A DNA stretch of 52,040 nucleotides from Deltaproteobacteria bacterium (GTDB taxonomy: Bacteria > JADJOY01), in the NCBI GenBank assembly GCA_016713535.1, contig JADJOY010000036.1, forward strand, positions 1 through 52,040. Direction: 5' to 3'. The notes under the pieces were generated by a model, which saw nothing but the letters and a program-made list of their open reading frames with translations, did not search any database and was not told the origin of the DNA. Position 1 is the first letter of the stretch; the number at the start of each line of letters is the position of its first letter. Both the position numbers and the translations under genes were made by a program. Of the stretch, positions 38,448 to 48,042 are shown piece after piece.

Positions 38448-38707
38448 GCGCCCTCCCCGGCCACCAGCGCCGCGAGCTTGCCCTCGGTGTCGAGCATGCG
38501 CAGCTCCTCGTAGCCGCCGATCGCACGCTCTCCGATGAAGATCTGCGGCACGGTGCGGCGCCCGGTGGTCTGGCGCAGCCACGCGCGCAGGTCGTCGTTG
38601 CCGGTGGTGTCGATCTCCTCGAACGCCACACCGCGAGTCTTGAGCAGGTGCTTGGCGGCGGTACAGAAACCGCACCAATCGGACGTGTAGATCTTGACGG
38701 GTTGCAT
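38444..38707 (-). CDS. grxC: glutaredoxin, GrxC-like
   Basis: 87 residues, typical length. MQPVKIYTSDWCGFCTAAKH has the redox centre CGFC (CPYC or CGYC are usual), RTVPQIFIGERAIGGYEEL has the cis-Pro and the glutathione-binding GG. A cytosolic thiol reductase using glutathione. It is translationally coupled to the epimerase gene. The Gly-Phe dipeptide should alter redox potential (inference). Confidence 0.9.
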   Translation of the reverse strand: MQPVKIYTSDWCGFCTAAKHLLKTRGVAFEEIDTTGNDDLRAWLRQTTGRRTVPQIFIGERAIGGYEELRMLDTEGKLAALVAGEGA

Positions 38708-39006
38708 CGGGTTCCTCACGCGGGTTGCGCAAGCTAACAGCCGCGCACGGTGTCGTCTCTGCGAAGCTTTCGAACGATCCGTGACCTGGGTCGTGAAGCG
38801 TCGCGATCGGTTCGGGTGACTGGGCATTTCCTGCCCGTCGCTTCCGCCGGCGCGGGCCTCGACGCGGCGCGTGGGGACCGCATTCACCTGACATCGTTGA
38901 CGTTATCCCGCAGCGTGCCAAGCGCGCACCGTCGGCACCAGGGTTGCTCGACGAGATCTCCTCGCGACGGGCCCGCCTCGCGGAACCGCCGCGCTCGAGG
39001 TGCGCG

Positions 39007-40695
39007 ATGAAGCGGCTCACGGACGTCCGTCTCGGCGTCAAGCTCGTGGTGGGGTTCGGCATGGCGAGCATCATCACTCTCGCCGTGGGAGGCGTGGGGC
39101 TCTACGGCGCGCGACGGCTCGACGCCGCGCTCGACGAGATCGGGCGGGTTCGAATGCCGAGCCTGCTGACCTTGCAGGTCATCAGCCGAACCCAGATGGA
39201 GGTCGGGCGCGTGGAGCGCACCCTCTTGATCGCCGGTCTCGATCAGAAGGTGCTCGACGCTCAGACCAAGCGTCTCGGCGACGTGTGGCAGAGGATCGAG
39301 GGTGCGTGGAAGGCCTACGAGGCGCTGCCGCAGACCACCGAGGAGGCGGCGCTGTGGAAGGAGTTCGTGCCCCGCTGGGAGGAGTGGCGGAAGACGCAGG
39401 ACGAAGTCCTCGGCCTGGTGCGCGGCGACCGCATGGACGAGGCGCGCACGCTCTCGCTGGGCGCCGCGCGGGATCGGTTCCGCGCCGCCGAGGAGCTGCT
39501 CGGGAAGCTCATCACGCTCCAGGACGAGGTCGCTCAGGCCGAAGGGCTCGCGGCGGACGCGATGGTGGCATGGATCGAGCGCCTCTCGATCGGGATGACC
39601 GTGGCCGGGGTCGCGCTGGCGCTGCTGCTCGGGGTCGCGATCACGCGCATGATCACGCGCGTGCTGAACGAGGTCGTGCGCAAGGCCGAGGTCGCGGCCG
39701 ACGGCGACCTCACGGTGCGCGTCGAGGTGCGCGGCAACGACGAGCTCGGCCGGATGGGGGGCGCGCTCAACCGGATGATGGAGCGCTTCGACACCACCAT
39801 GACGGAGGTCCGGGATGCCGCCGACCAGACCGCCGGCGCCGCAGCACAGCTCGCCTCCGGCAGCGACGAGCTCAGCTCGGGCGCGCAGGAGCAGGCCGCG
39901 TCGCTGGAGGAGACGGCGTCCTCGATGGAAGAGATGACGGCGACCGTCAAGCAGAACGCCGCCAACGCGCGCCAGGCGAGCGACATGGCGGCGGGTGCCA
40001 AGCGCGACGCCGAGCAGGGCGGCGCGGTGGTGAGCGAGGCGGTGGCCTCGATGCAGGCGATCACCGCCGCGTCGCGGCAGATCGCGGAGATCACCTCCAC
40101 CATCGAGGAGATCGCGTTCCACACCAACCTGCTGGCGCTCAACGCGGCCGTCGAGGCCGCGCGCGCGGGGGATCAGGGGCTCGGGTTCGCGGTGGTGGCG
40201 AACGAGGTCCGCGAGCTGGCGCAGCGCTCCGCCGCGGCGTCGAAGGAGATCAAGGGGCTCATCACCGACACCGTCTCGAAGGTCCGCGAGGGTGCCGTCC
40301 ACGTGAACCGCACGGGCGAGACCCTCTCCGGCATCGTGCGCGAGGTCACGCACGTGGCGGACCTGGTGGCGGAGATCGCGGCGGCGTCCGCCGAGCAGTC
40401 GACCGGCATCGACCAGATCACCAAGGCGATCACGCAGATGGACGGTGTGACGCAGGCGAACTCGGCGCAGACCGAGCAGATCGCGGCGACCTCGCAGACG
40501 CTCGCATCGCAGGCCGAGCAGCTCTCCGCGCAGGTCGCGCAGTTCAAGCTCAGCGGTGGTCACGGAGCGCGCGACACACGCGCGTCCGTCGCCGCCGCCA
40601 ACAAGAGCGCGGCGCGCAAGCTGAGGAGCGTGCGCACGCTCGAAGCGGCACCGGCGTCGACGCCGGACGAACGGGACGTCCAGGAAGCGGCATGA
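39007..40695 (+). CDS. methyl-accepting chemotaxis protein
   Basis: 562 residues from ATG at 39007. TM1 (VKLVVGFGMASIITLAVGGV, 11-35), a helical periplasmic sensor of 4HB type (about 36-190), TM2 (MTVAGVALALLLGVAITRM, about 195-215), HAMP (about 215-270), and a signalling domain with the tip hairpin EIAFHTNLLALNAAVEAARA (about 372). Methylation-type Gln/Glu pairs (EEQAASLEETASS-like segment) flank the tip. The C-terminal tail is basic and lacks a CheR pentapeptide. No che genes nearby, so it must feed a distant pathway. Confidence 0.92.
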   Translation: MKRLTDVRLGVKLVVGFGMASIITLAVGGVGLYGARRLDAALDEIGRVRMPSLLTLQVISRTQMEVGRVERTLLIAGLDQKVLDAQTKRLGDVWQRIEGAWKAYEALPQTTEEAALWKEFVPRWEEWRKTQDEVLGLVRGDRMDEARTLSLGAARDRFRAAEELLGKLITLQDEVAQAEGLAADAMVAWIERLSIGMTVAGVALALLLGVAITRMITRVLNEVVRKAEVAADGDLTVRVEVRGNDELGRMGGALNRMMERFDTTMTEVRDAADQTAGAAAQLASGSDELSSGAQEQAASLEETASSMEEMTATVKQNAANARQASDMAAGAKRDAEQGGAVVSEAVASMQAITAASRQIAEITSTIEEIAFHTNLLALNAAVEAARAGDQGLGFAVVANEVRELAQRSAAASKEIKGLITDTVSKVREGAVHVNRTGETLSGIVREVTHVADLVAEIAAASAEQSTGIDQITKAITQMDGVTQANSAQTEQIAATSQTLASQAEQLSAQVAQFKLSGGHGARDTRASVAAANKSAARKLRSVRTLEAAPASTPDERDVQEAA

Positions 40696-40840
40696 CCAGC
40701 GGACCGCCGAGCCCGAGGCGGTGGCCCGTCCGGCGTTCGCCTCTGGCCGCCGCGCAGGTCTGGAGGGCGCGCCTCTGGCGCGCCGTGCCGACATCGCCGG
40801 TGCGCCGCGGAGGCGGTGCGGCGGCGGCGCCCGCGGCCGT
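40696..40840. terminator. hairpin between convergent MCP and prolyl oligopeptidase genes
   Basis: GGAGGGCGCGCCTCTGGCGC at about 40763 forms a GGAG-headed hairpin (arms GGCGCGCC and GGCGCGCC, self-complementary). No U-tract. Likely serves both convergent transcripts. Confidence 0.45.
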
Positions 40841-42931
40841 TCAGGCGGCCGGCGTGTACGGCACTCCGAGCTGATCGAACAGGAACGCGTACACGTCCGC
40901 GCCCTCCTCGATCAGCTCGTCGAGCGCGGTGCCCATGCCGTGGCCGGAGCTCTCGCTGCTGCGAAGCAAGACGGGTAGACCCGACGTGCTCGCCGCCTGC
41001 AGCCGCGCCGTCATCTTGCGCGAGTGCGCCGGGTTCACGCGGCCATCGTTCTCGCCCACCGGGAAGAGCACTGCCGGATAGCGCGTGCCGTCGACGGCGC
41101 GGTGATACGGCGAATAGCCGTGGAGCGCCGCGAACTGCGCCGCGTCCTTCACGGTGCCGAACTCGGTGACGTTGAAGGCGCCGTTGGGGTCGAGCTCGAC
41201 GCGCACCATGTCGAAGATCCCGACGTGGGCGAGCACCACCCGGAAGAGCTCGGGGCGCTGCGTGAGCGCGGCCCCCATCAGGAGCCCGCCGTTGCTGCCG
41301 CCCTGGATCGCGAGGCGCTCGCGGCTGGTGTAGCCGCGCTCGACCAGGTGCTCGGCGGCGGCGAGGAAGTCGTCGAACACGTTCTGCTTGTTGGTGAGCG
41401 CGCCCGCCTTGTGCCACTCCTCGCCGTATTCGCCGCCGCCGCGCAGGTTGGCGAGCACCCACACGCCTCCTTGCTCGAGCCACGTGAGGCGCCCGGCGCG
41501 GAAGCTCGGCGACAGGTTCACGCCATAGCCGCCGTAACCGTAGAGCAGCGTCGGGTTCGCGCCGTCGAGCGCCGTGCCCTTGCGGCGCACGATGCTGAGC
41601 GGCACGCGGGTACCGTCGCGCGAGGTCGCGAAGTCTCGCGACACCTCGAACGCCGAGAAGTCGGCCAGCGAGGTCACGGCGAGCGCCGTGGGGCTCACGG
41701 CGCCGCTCGCGCCGTCGGCCCGGAACCACGCGGGCGGTGTCAGGAAGCTCTGCGCGCGATAGAGCAGCTCGCCGCCGTCGAGCGCCACGACCTCGGCCAC
41801 CGACGAGACCGGCTCGAGGGCGATCTCGCACGCGGCGCCATCCTCCACCGCGAACGAGCGCAGGTGCGACGGCCCGCCATCGACGTACGCCACGTGGATC
41901 CGCGACGCCGAGGCCGCCACGTGATCGATCGATGCGTCGCACTCGGGGACCGCGACGCGGGCCTCGGCGAGGACGGGGCGCGCCAGCGGCGCACGCAGGA
42001 TCCGGCCACGCGGCGCCCCCTTCCGCGAGACCAGGAACAGATCACCGCCCTCGCCGAGGAGCGCGTCGGTCACCTCGTCCTCGAAGCGCGTGACCTGGAC
42101 CGGCTCGCCGGCCGCGCCGTCGTGCGGCACCAGCCAGTGCGCGTATTCGCCGCCGTCGCCGTTGGCGACCGTGACGAGCGTCCGGTCGACGCCGCGCCGG
42201 GTATCGAGGCGGATCTCCGCGATGCGCGGGAACTCCCGCCCGATCACGTAGCGGTCGCGCGCCGCGTCCTCGCCGAGACGGTGAAAGTAGACCTGCTGGA
42301 AGAAGCACAGGTCCTCGGGCGGGCGCTCGCCCTCGCGTGGATAGCGCGTGTACCAGAAGCCGCTCGCGTCGGCGTTCCACGCCAAGCTGCCGCCGCCGGT
42401 CGGGTACGTCACGCGCGGGATGCGGTCGCCGAGCTCGCGCCCCGACTCGACGTCGAAGACGTGGACCGTGCCGTCCTCGCTGCCGTCGCGAGAGAGCGCG
42501 ACCGCCACGTAGCGCCCGTCGAGCGACGGCACGTGGAAGTCGATGGCGATCGCGCCGCCCGCGTCGAGCACGTTCGGGTCGACGATCGCCCGCTCGCTGG
42601 CGAGATCGTCGGCCGAGGCGAGCCACACCAGGAGCGGCTGCTGCTTGGGCGGCTCGTGCTTGATCGCGAACAAGGCACCGGGGCGGGCGGCCAGCGCGAA
42701 GTAGTCCGGCGAGACCGACGTGGCGAGCTCCGCCACCCGCACGCGGATCGCGGCGCGCGCCGGGATCGCGTCGAGCACTGCACGGGTGTGACGGTTCTGC
42801 GCCGCTACCCACGCCCGCACCTCGTCGCTCGCGCTCTCCTCGAGCCAGCGGTACGGATCGTCGACCGTGACGCCGTGATGGACGTCGACCACTGGCCGGA
42901 CCGGTGTCTGTGGAGGCTGGGAAGTCGTCAT
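40841..42931 (-). CDS. prolyl oligopeptidase family serine peptidase
   Basis: 696 residues from ATG at 42931, the normal S9A length. N-terminal start PVVDVHHGVTVDDPYRWLEE, a seven-blade propeller, then the hydrolase domain: LLYGYGGYGVNLSPSFRAG, GGSNGGLLMGA (Ser about 543), GENDGRVNPAHS (Asp about 626) and SSESSGHGMGTALDE (His about 662). Cleaves short peptides after proline. No signal peptide, so cytosolic. The 895-residue open frame extending upstream to 43528 is not conserved. Frame intact. Confidence 0.93.
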   Translation of the reverse strand: MTTSQPPQTPVRPVVDVHHGVTVDDPYRWLEESASDEVRAWVAAQNRHTRAVLDAIPARAAIRVRVAELATSVSPDYFALAARPGALFAIKHEPPKQQPLLVWLASADDLASERAIVDPNVLDAGGAIAIDFHVPSLDGRYVAVALSRDGSEDGTVHVFDVESGRELGDRIPRVTYPTGGGSLAWNADASGFWYTRYPREGERPPEDLCFFQQVYFHRLGEDAARDRYVIGREFPRIAEIRLDTRRGVDRTLVTVANGDGGEYAHWLVPHDGAAGEPVQVTRFEDEVTDALLGEGGDLFLVSRKGAPRGRILRAPLARPVLAEARVAVPECDASIDHVAASASRIHVAYVDGGPSHLRSFAVEDGAACEIALEPVSSVAEVVALDGGELLYRAQSFLTPPAWFRADGASGAVSPTALAVTSLADFSAFEVSRDFATSRDGTRVPLSIVRRKGTALDGANPTLLYGYGGYGVNLSPSFRAGRLTWLEQGGVWVLANLRGGGEYGEEWHKAGALTNKQNVFDDFLAAAEHLVERGYTSRERLAIQGGSNGGLLMGAALTQRPELFRVVLAHVGIFDMVRVELDPNGAFNVTEFGTVKDAAQFAALHGYSPYHRAVDGTRYPAVLFPVGENDGRVNPAHSRKMTARLQAASTSGLPVLLRSSESSGHGMGTALDELIEEGADVYAFLFDQLGVPYTPAA

Positions 42932-43088
42932 GGTCGCTCCGTCCGATCGTTCGCGCGCGCGCGGCGCGGCTGCGGCGCGGACGCGGCCCGCCGCGACGCG
43001 ATCCGCGAGCGTACCGCGAAGGGCGAGCGCGGAGCATCGTCCGCGATGCCTGCACCGACCGCGTTGCGGGTGCGGCGAATCGGACCTA

Positions 43089-43115
43089 CATTCTCCGCAC
43101 ATCGAGCGGAGAATG
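43089..43115 (+). promoter_or_regulatory. perfect 10-bp inverted repeat over the Fic start
   Basis: CATTCTCCGC (43089-43098), 7-nt loop, GCGGAGAATG (43106-43115). The right arm includes the ribosome site and the ATG of the Fic gene. It could be a protein operator or an mRNA hairpin that hides the start. Confidence 0.55.
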
Positions 43116-44222
43116 ACAGCGCGGTACATCCACGAACGACGAGACTGGCCGCGGTTCCACTGGGACGACGCCAGCCTCTCGGCTCTCCTCGCCGCTGTCA
43201 GACATCGGCAGGGTCGGCTCGTCGGCCGCCTGGAGGCGCTCGGTTTCCGCCTCCAGGACGAGGCCGTTCTCGCGACGCTCACGCAAGAGGTCGTCACCTC
43301 GAGCGCGATCGAGGGCGGGATTCTCGACCGCCGGCAGGTCCGATCGTCGATCGCGCGACGCCTGGGGATCGACATCGGTGCCTTGGCCCGGGTCGATCGC
43401 GAGGTCGACGGTGTCGTTGAGATGGTCCTCGACGCCACGAGGCGGTTCGACGCCCCCCTCACCGCCGAGCGCCTGTTCGGCTGGCACGCGGCACTCTTCC
43501 CCACCGGGCGTAGTCCTCTGCGACCCATCCGGGTCGGAACCTGGCGCGACGATCGCGATGGGCCGATGCAGGTCGTGTCCGGCCCGATCGGGCGCGAGCG
43601 CGTGCACTACGAAGCACCCGCGGACGAGCGGCTGCCGCGCGAGATGGCGGCGTTCCTCGAGTGGTTCGAAGCTCCGTCCGCCACCGACCCGGTGCTCAGG
43701 GCGGGGCTCGCGCACCTGTGGCTGGTCACGATCCACCCCTTCGACGACGGCAACGGCCGCATCGCGCGTGCGGTCGCCGAGCTGGCGCTCGCGCGCTCCG
43801 ACCGCAGCGCGCGACGCTTCTACAGCATGTCCGCGCAGATCCGCGTGGAGCGCAACGACTACTACGAGATGCTCGAACGGACCCAGAAGGGCACGCTCGA
43901 CGTCACACCGTGGATGGAGTGGTTCCTCTGCTGTCTCGACCGGGCCGCCGCCGGCGCCGAGGCGACGCTCGAGAGCGTCCTCGTGAAGGCGCGGTTCTGG
44001 GAGCGGCACTCGGCGGCAACGCTGAACGCACGGCAACGCCGGATCCTCAACGCGCTGCTCGACGGATTCGAGGGCAAGCTCACGACCTCGAAGTACGCGA
44101 AGATCACCGGCTGCTCCCAGGACACCGCGCTCCGCGACATCGAGGCGCTGATCCACCTCGGGGCGCTCGCGAAGGACGACGCCGGCGGCCGCAGCACCAG
44201 CTACTCGCTGCGAAAGGCGTGA
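43113..44222 (+). CDS. Fic family protein with DUF4172-like N-terminus and C-terminal winged helix
   Basis: 369 residues from ATG at 43113. The N-terminal domain (RDWPRFHWDDASLSALLAAV, LEALGFRLQDEAVLATLTQE) is DUF4172-like. VTSSAIEGGIL (about 60-68) has the S/T-x3-E inhibitory helix motif. The Fic core HPFDDGNGRIARAVAELAL (about 208) has the full catalytic H-P-F-x2-G-N-G-R. The end (RRILNALLDGFEGKLTTSKY, GCSQDTALRDIEALIHLGAL) is a winged helix that could bind DNA. Fic enzymes transfer AMP to hydroxyl side chains; the embedded motif should self-inhibit. The winged helix plus the palindrome over its start suggest autoregulation (inference). Confidence 0.92.
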   Translation: MTARYIHERRDWPRFHWDDASLSALLAAVRHRQGRLVGRLEALGFRLQDEAVLATLTQEVVTSSAIEGGILDRRQVRSSIARRLGIDIGALARVDREVDGVVEMVLDATRRFDAPLTAERLFGWHAALFPTGRSPLRPIRVGTWRDDRDGPMQVVSGPIGRERVHYEAPADERLPREMAAFLEWFEAPSATDPVLRAGLAHLWLVTIHPFDDGNGRIARAVAELALARSDRSARRFYSMSAQIRVERNDYYEMLERTQKGTLDVTPWMEWFLCCLDRAAAGAEATLESVLVKARFWERHSAATLNARQRRILNALLDGFEGKLTTSKYAKITGCSQDTALRDIEALIHLGALAKDDAGGRSTSYSLRKA

Positions 44223-44251
44223 GTGCGCCCCCACGAACCGGGTCGCATCCC

Positions 44252-44275
44252 GTAGCGCGGGGGCTCGTCCCCCGC
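44252..44275. terminator. GTAG-headed hairpin between convergent Fic and UbiB genes
   Basis: GTAG, C, then GCGGGGG-CTCGT-CCCCCGC, a perfect 7-bp stem with 5-nt loop immediately before the UbiB stop. A REP-type element positioned where a terminator is needed. Confidence 0.6.
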
Positions 44276-44276
44276 C

Positions 44277-45988
44277 TCAGTCCGAGCGCAGGAAGCTGAG
44301 CCCCAGGATCGCGGCGACGGTGAGGGCGAGGAGCAGGCCGAGGACGCCGACCAGCGTGGTGGCGGGCATGCCGAGCAGGTGCGGGCCGCGCGGCTCGATG
44401 AGCAGGATCGCCGAGCCGATGCCGGTGGCGAGGTAGAAGATCGCCAGCGTGAGGCGGTTGAGGGCGCGTTCGTGGGCGCGCGCGGCGCGCCGCCCGTCGG
44501 GGTCCTCGACCTTCAGCGTGAGCTCGCCCTTTCGGAGCTTCGAGACGATCGACTCGAGCTCGCGCGGCAGCTTGCGCAGGAAGTAAACGTACGAGTCGAC
44601 GGCGTTGTAGACGCCCTTGAACAGGTAGCCCGGGTCGGTGAGGCGTTTGGTGTAGATCTTGAGGAGGTACGTCCGCATCTCGGTGAGCGGGTCGTACTCG
44701 GGGTAGAGCTCCTGCGCGATACCCTCGATCGTCGCCACCGCCTTCGCCATGAGGAGCAGGTCGCTCGGCAGCGCCACGTGGTGGCGCTGGATGGTCTCGA
44801 ACACCTCGGTGATGAAGACCGCGATGTCGATGTCCTTGAGCGACTGGTTGCCGTAGCGATCGAGCAGTGCCTTGCCCTCGCTCTTGAGGGCGCGGACGTT
44901 GACGCGGTCGTCGATCAGCTCGAGGCGGTAGAAGAGCTGCACCACGCGGTCCATGTCGCCGGTGAGCAACCCGACCAGGAACATCAGCAGCTCGTCGACG
45001 CGCTCGTCGTCGACGGTGCCCATCATCCCGTAGTCGATGAGGCAGAACACGTTCCCGGGCAGCACGAAGATGTTCCCGGGGTGCGGATCGGCGTGGAAGA
45101 AGCCGTCCACGAAGATCATCTTGAGCACGGCCTCGGTGCCGCGCGTCGCGAGCAGCTTGCGGTCGAGCCCGGCCGCGTCGATGGCCGCCAGGTTGGAGGC
45201 CTTGATGCCGTCGATGAACTCCATCGTCAGCACCCGCGCGGTGGAGAGCGCGGTGTAGACGGTGGGCGCCTTCATCCACGGCGTGTCGCGGAAGTTCTCC
45301 TGGAACTTGAGGATGTTGAACGCCTCGAGGGTGAAGTCGATCTCCTTCACGATCGACTGCGAGAAGTTCGCCACCAGCCCCTTGGGGTCGAACTGGCGCG
45401 CCTCGGGGACGTTGTCGTGCACCAGGTCGGCGAGGAAGCGCAGGATGTCGAGGTCGTTCTCGATGATCCGCGCGAGCCCCGGGCGCTGCACCTTGAGGAC
45501 CACGCGCTCGCCCGACTTGAGCGTGGCGCGGTGGACCTGCGCGATCGACGCCGCCGCCAGCGGCTTCTCCTCGAAGCTCGCGAAGAAGTCCTCGACCTTG
45601 CCCCGAGCTCGGTCTCGATCACCTGCCGCGCCTCGCTCTGCGAGAACGCCGGCACGTCGTCCTGGAGCTTCCTGAGCTCGAGGATCAGGCTCATCGGGAT
45701 CAGGTCGGGGCGGGTCGCGAGGATCTGCCCGAACTTGATGTAGGTCGGCCCCAGCTCCTCGATGATCATGCGGATGCGCTGCTCGACCGTGAAGCGCTGC
45801 CATTCCTGGCTGGGCTTCACCTTCGAGAGCCTGAGCAGCCGCCGCGCCTGATCGACGTAGCCCTCCAGCCCGAGCTGGAGCACCACGCCCTCGAAGCCGT
45901 ACTTGGTGATGACCGAGAGGATGTCGCGCAACCGCTGCAGGTTGCGGAAGGTCTGCGGCAGACGCGCGATCGAGCTGACGGAGGACAT
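44277..45988 (-). CDS. AarF/ABC1/UbiB family kinase-like protein (one frame break)
   Basis: About 570 residues from ATG at 45988. Starts MSSVSSIARLPQTFRNLQRL; FTVEQRIRMIIEELGPTYIK and FGQILATRPDLIP hold the KxGQ-type motif (IKFGQ), and the frame breaks near 45605 then resumes VEDFFASFEEKPLAAASIAQ (Ala-rich P-loop replacement), VVLKVQRPG, VLTMEFIDGIKASN, DPHPGNIFVL and CLIDYGMMG. Two C-terminal membrane helices (LTLAIFYLATGIGSAILL; LVGVLGLLLALTVAAILG) are typical. UbiB proteins support ubiquinone synthesis or lipid transport. The phasin-like gene lies 23 bp upstream on the same strand. Confidence 0.88.
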
Positions 45989-46011
45989 GGCGGGAAGGGT
46001 CCTCCCTGGGT

Positions 46012-46377
46012 CTAGGCGCGCTTGGCGCGCGGTGCGCTCTTCTTCTTGTCCTTGGGCGGCGCTTCGCCCTCGCCGAGCCGGGTGTTGAGCTCGTCGAGCT
46101 GGCGCTTCAAGTCGTCGAGCTCGCCGCGGGTCGGGATGCCGAGCGCATGGAGCACGCCCGCGCTGCCCGACGAGAGGAGGCCGAGCACGTCCACGCTCGA
46201 CGACTGCTTCCACTTCCGCACGTTGGCGCGCGCCTCGGCGACCAGCTCGTCGACTTCCTCGGGCGAGAGCCCGTAGCGCTCGAGGGCCGGTCGGACCATG
46301 CCCTCCACCTGCTCCTCGCTCACGAAGGTGGCGGCGAGCGAGCGCGCCAGGTTGTCCTTGAGGAGGTCGGCGAGCAT
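46012..46377 (-). CDS. phasin-like/PhaF-type helical protein
   Basis: 121 residues from ATG at 46377. Helical, with LRSL-like amphipathic repeats (MLADLLKDNLARSLAATFVS, PEEVDELVAEARANVRKWKQ), a leucine-zipper-like stretch (GELDDLKRQLDELNTRLG) and a Lys/Ala-rich tail (KDKKKSAPRAKRA). This matches small phasin/PHA granule-associated proteins, often found beside AarF-type genes. The granule role is inferred. The stop is TAG. Confidence 0.65.
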   Translation of the reverse strand: MLADLLKDNLARSLAATFVSEEQVEGMVRPALERYGLSPEEVDELVAEARANVRKWKQSSSVDVLGLLSSGSAGVLHALGIPTRGELDDLKRQLDELNTRLGEGEAPPKDKKKSAPRAKRA

Positions 46378-46646
46378 GACGTGGTGGTCCGCGGGTCCGC
46401 GTGAGCGGAGCGCGAGGCAAGCCCGAATCTTCCGGGCGTGCTCCGCTCGTGTCAAGCACACGTGGGCGTTGGCGCGGCCTGGAGGGCCGCGATCCTTCGC
46501 GGCCGGGGCGTCGGGCCTATACAGGGATCGACGCTCCCGCCGATCCCCGCGCTCGTTCGTATCGCCGGGCACGCGGCGCGTGCCCCTCCCCGATCGAACG
46601 CCCGCGCGCGACAGCGCCGTCGGGGAGCCGTATCTTGACCGACCCA
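46378..46646. repeat. divergent intergenic region with REP elements
   Basis: Holds a GGAG hairpin at 46481-46504 (GGCCGCGA-TCCT-TCGCGGCC), an ACAGGGATC box at 46521-46529 and, exactly 28 nt later, a CGTATCGCCGG hairpin core ending CCTCC (46558-46589). Confidence 0.7.
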
Positions 46647-48035
46647 ATGGCTCCACTCGCGATCGGCGCGCGCCGCCTCGCCGCGACGCTCCTCGGCACG
46701 CTCGCCGTCCTGGGGGCCGGCCCGGCCGCGGCGGCCGACGCGGTGGCGGCCGCGTGCCCCGACTGCAACGTCCTCCTGATCACCGTCGACACGCTGCGCG
46801 CCGATCACCTGCCCTGCTACGGCTACGGGCGCGCCACGGCGCCCCACCTGTGCGGCACGGCGAGCGCCGGGGTCCTCTACGAACGGGCGTACTCCGCCGC
46901 GCCCGCCACCGTCGGTGCCTTGCGCGCGATGCTCTCGGGGCAGGTGATCTCGAACGTCGAGCCCGACCAGGTCGACGCCCACTACGCGGGCGCGGGCTAC
47001 TTAGCCTCGGACCTCGCCGCGCGCGGCTTCGTGACCGCCGCGTTCACCGACCACGCCGCGCTCGGCGGGATGCGTCCCAACGCCACCGGCCGTCAGCCGA
47101 AGCGCACCGAGTTCGCGAAGGGCTTCGCGTCCTTCGCGAACTTCGCGCCGGGTTGACAGGGCGCGACGTCCAGGCCGCTTGCACAGGGTGTGGTCGCGTG
47201 GCTCGACGGCCATGCGAAGGAGCGCTTCTTCGTGTGGGCCCACTTCTTCGACCCGCACTTCAACTACGACCCGCCCGACGAGCACGCGCGCGCCTTCGGC
47301 TTCGATCCCGCCGCCTGCGGGCGGATCGCCAAGGGCATCGACATCCGCGAGATCCGGGCGCTCGAGAGCTCGCTCACGCCCGCAGAGGTGGGCTGCCTGA
47401 CCGCGCTCTACGACGCCGAGATCCTCCACACCGACGTGTGGATCGGCCACGTCCTCGCCGCCCTCGACAGGCTCGGGCTCGCGGGGCGCACGCTGGTGGT
47501 GATCTCCGCCGACCACGGCGAGGAGTTCATGGAGCGCGGCCGGGTCGGCCACGAGAAGACGCTCTTCGACGAGGTGCTGCACGTGCCGCTGATCGTGCGC
47601 CCACCGGTGGCTACCGCCGGTGGTTTCGGCGCCGGCACCCGGGTCGCCACCCCCGTCGGCACCCGCGAGATGGGCGCGCTCATCGGCGCCGCGCTCGCCG
47701 GCCAGCCGTTCGCGCCGAGCCGTGAGGTCGTGAGCCGCACCTACCTGGCCGGCGCCAACCGGCCCGCGGCCATCGAGCTCTTCGCGTGGCGCACCGCCAC
47801 CCACAAGCTGGTGTGGCGTCCCGGCACCGGCGATCTCTCGCTGTACGATGTGGTGGCCGACCCGGGTGAACGCACCAAGCTCGCCGATCCTGAGCGCAAG
47901 GAGGCGCTGCGCCAGGAGTTGGCGCGCTGGATGAGCGCCGCCCGGGTCGAGGCGCGCGCCGCACCGGCCGAGCGCGAGGAGGTCCGTCACGAGATGGAAG
48001 AGAAGCTCAAGAGCCTCGGCTACGTCGGGGATTGA
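46647..48035 (+). CDS. sulfatase-fold exported hydrolase with Thr at the nucleophile site (in-frame stop)
   Basis: 463 codons. Signal peptide (AATLLGTLAVLGAGPAAAAD), then VLLITVDTLRADHLPCYGYG with a metal Asp, SAAPATVGALRAMLSGQ, VWAHFFDPHFNYDPPDE, and VVISADHGEEFMERGRVGHE carrying the Asp-His pair. The Cys/Ser-x-Pro-x-Arg formylglycine motif is absent; a Thr stands there, as in phosphoethanolamine transferase-like relatives. A TGA at 47154 interrupts the frame after FANFAPG; the next-frame reading GLTGRDVQA fits better, so two opposite single-base errors are likely, or a real stop. Next gene follows 7 bp on. Confidence 0.8.
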
Positions 48036-48042
48036 GGCGCCG

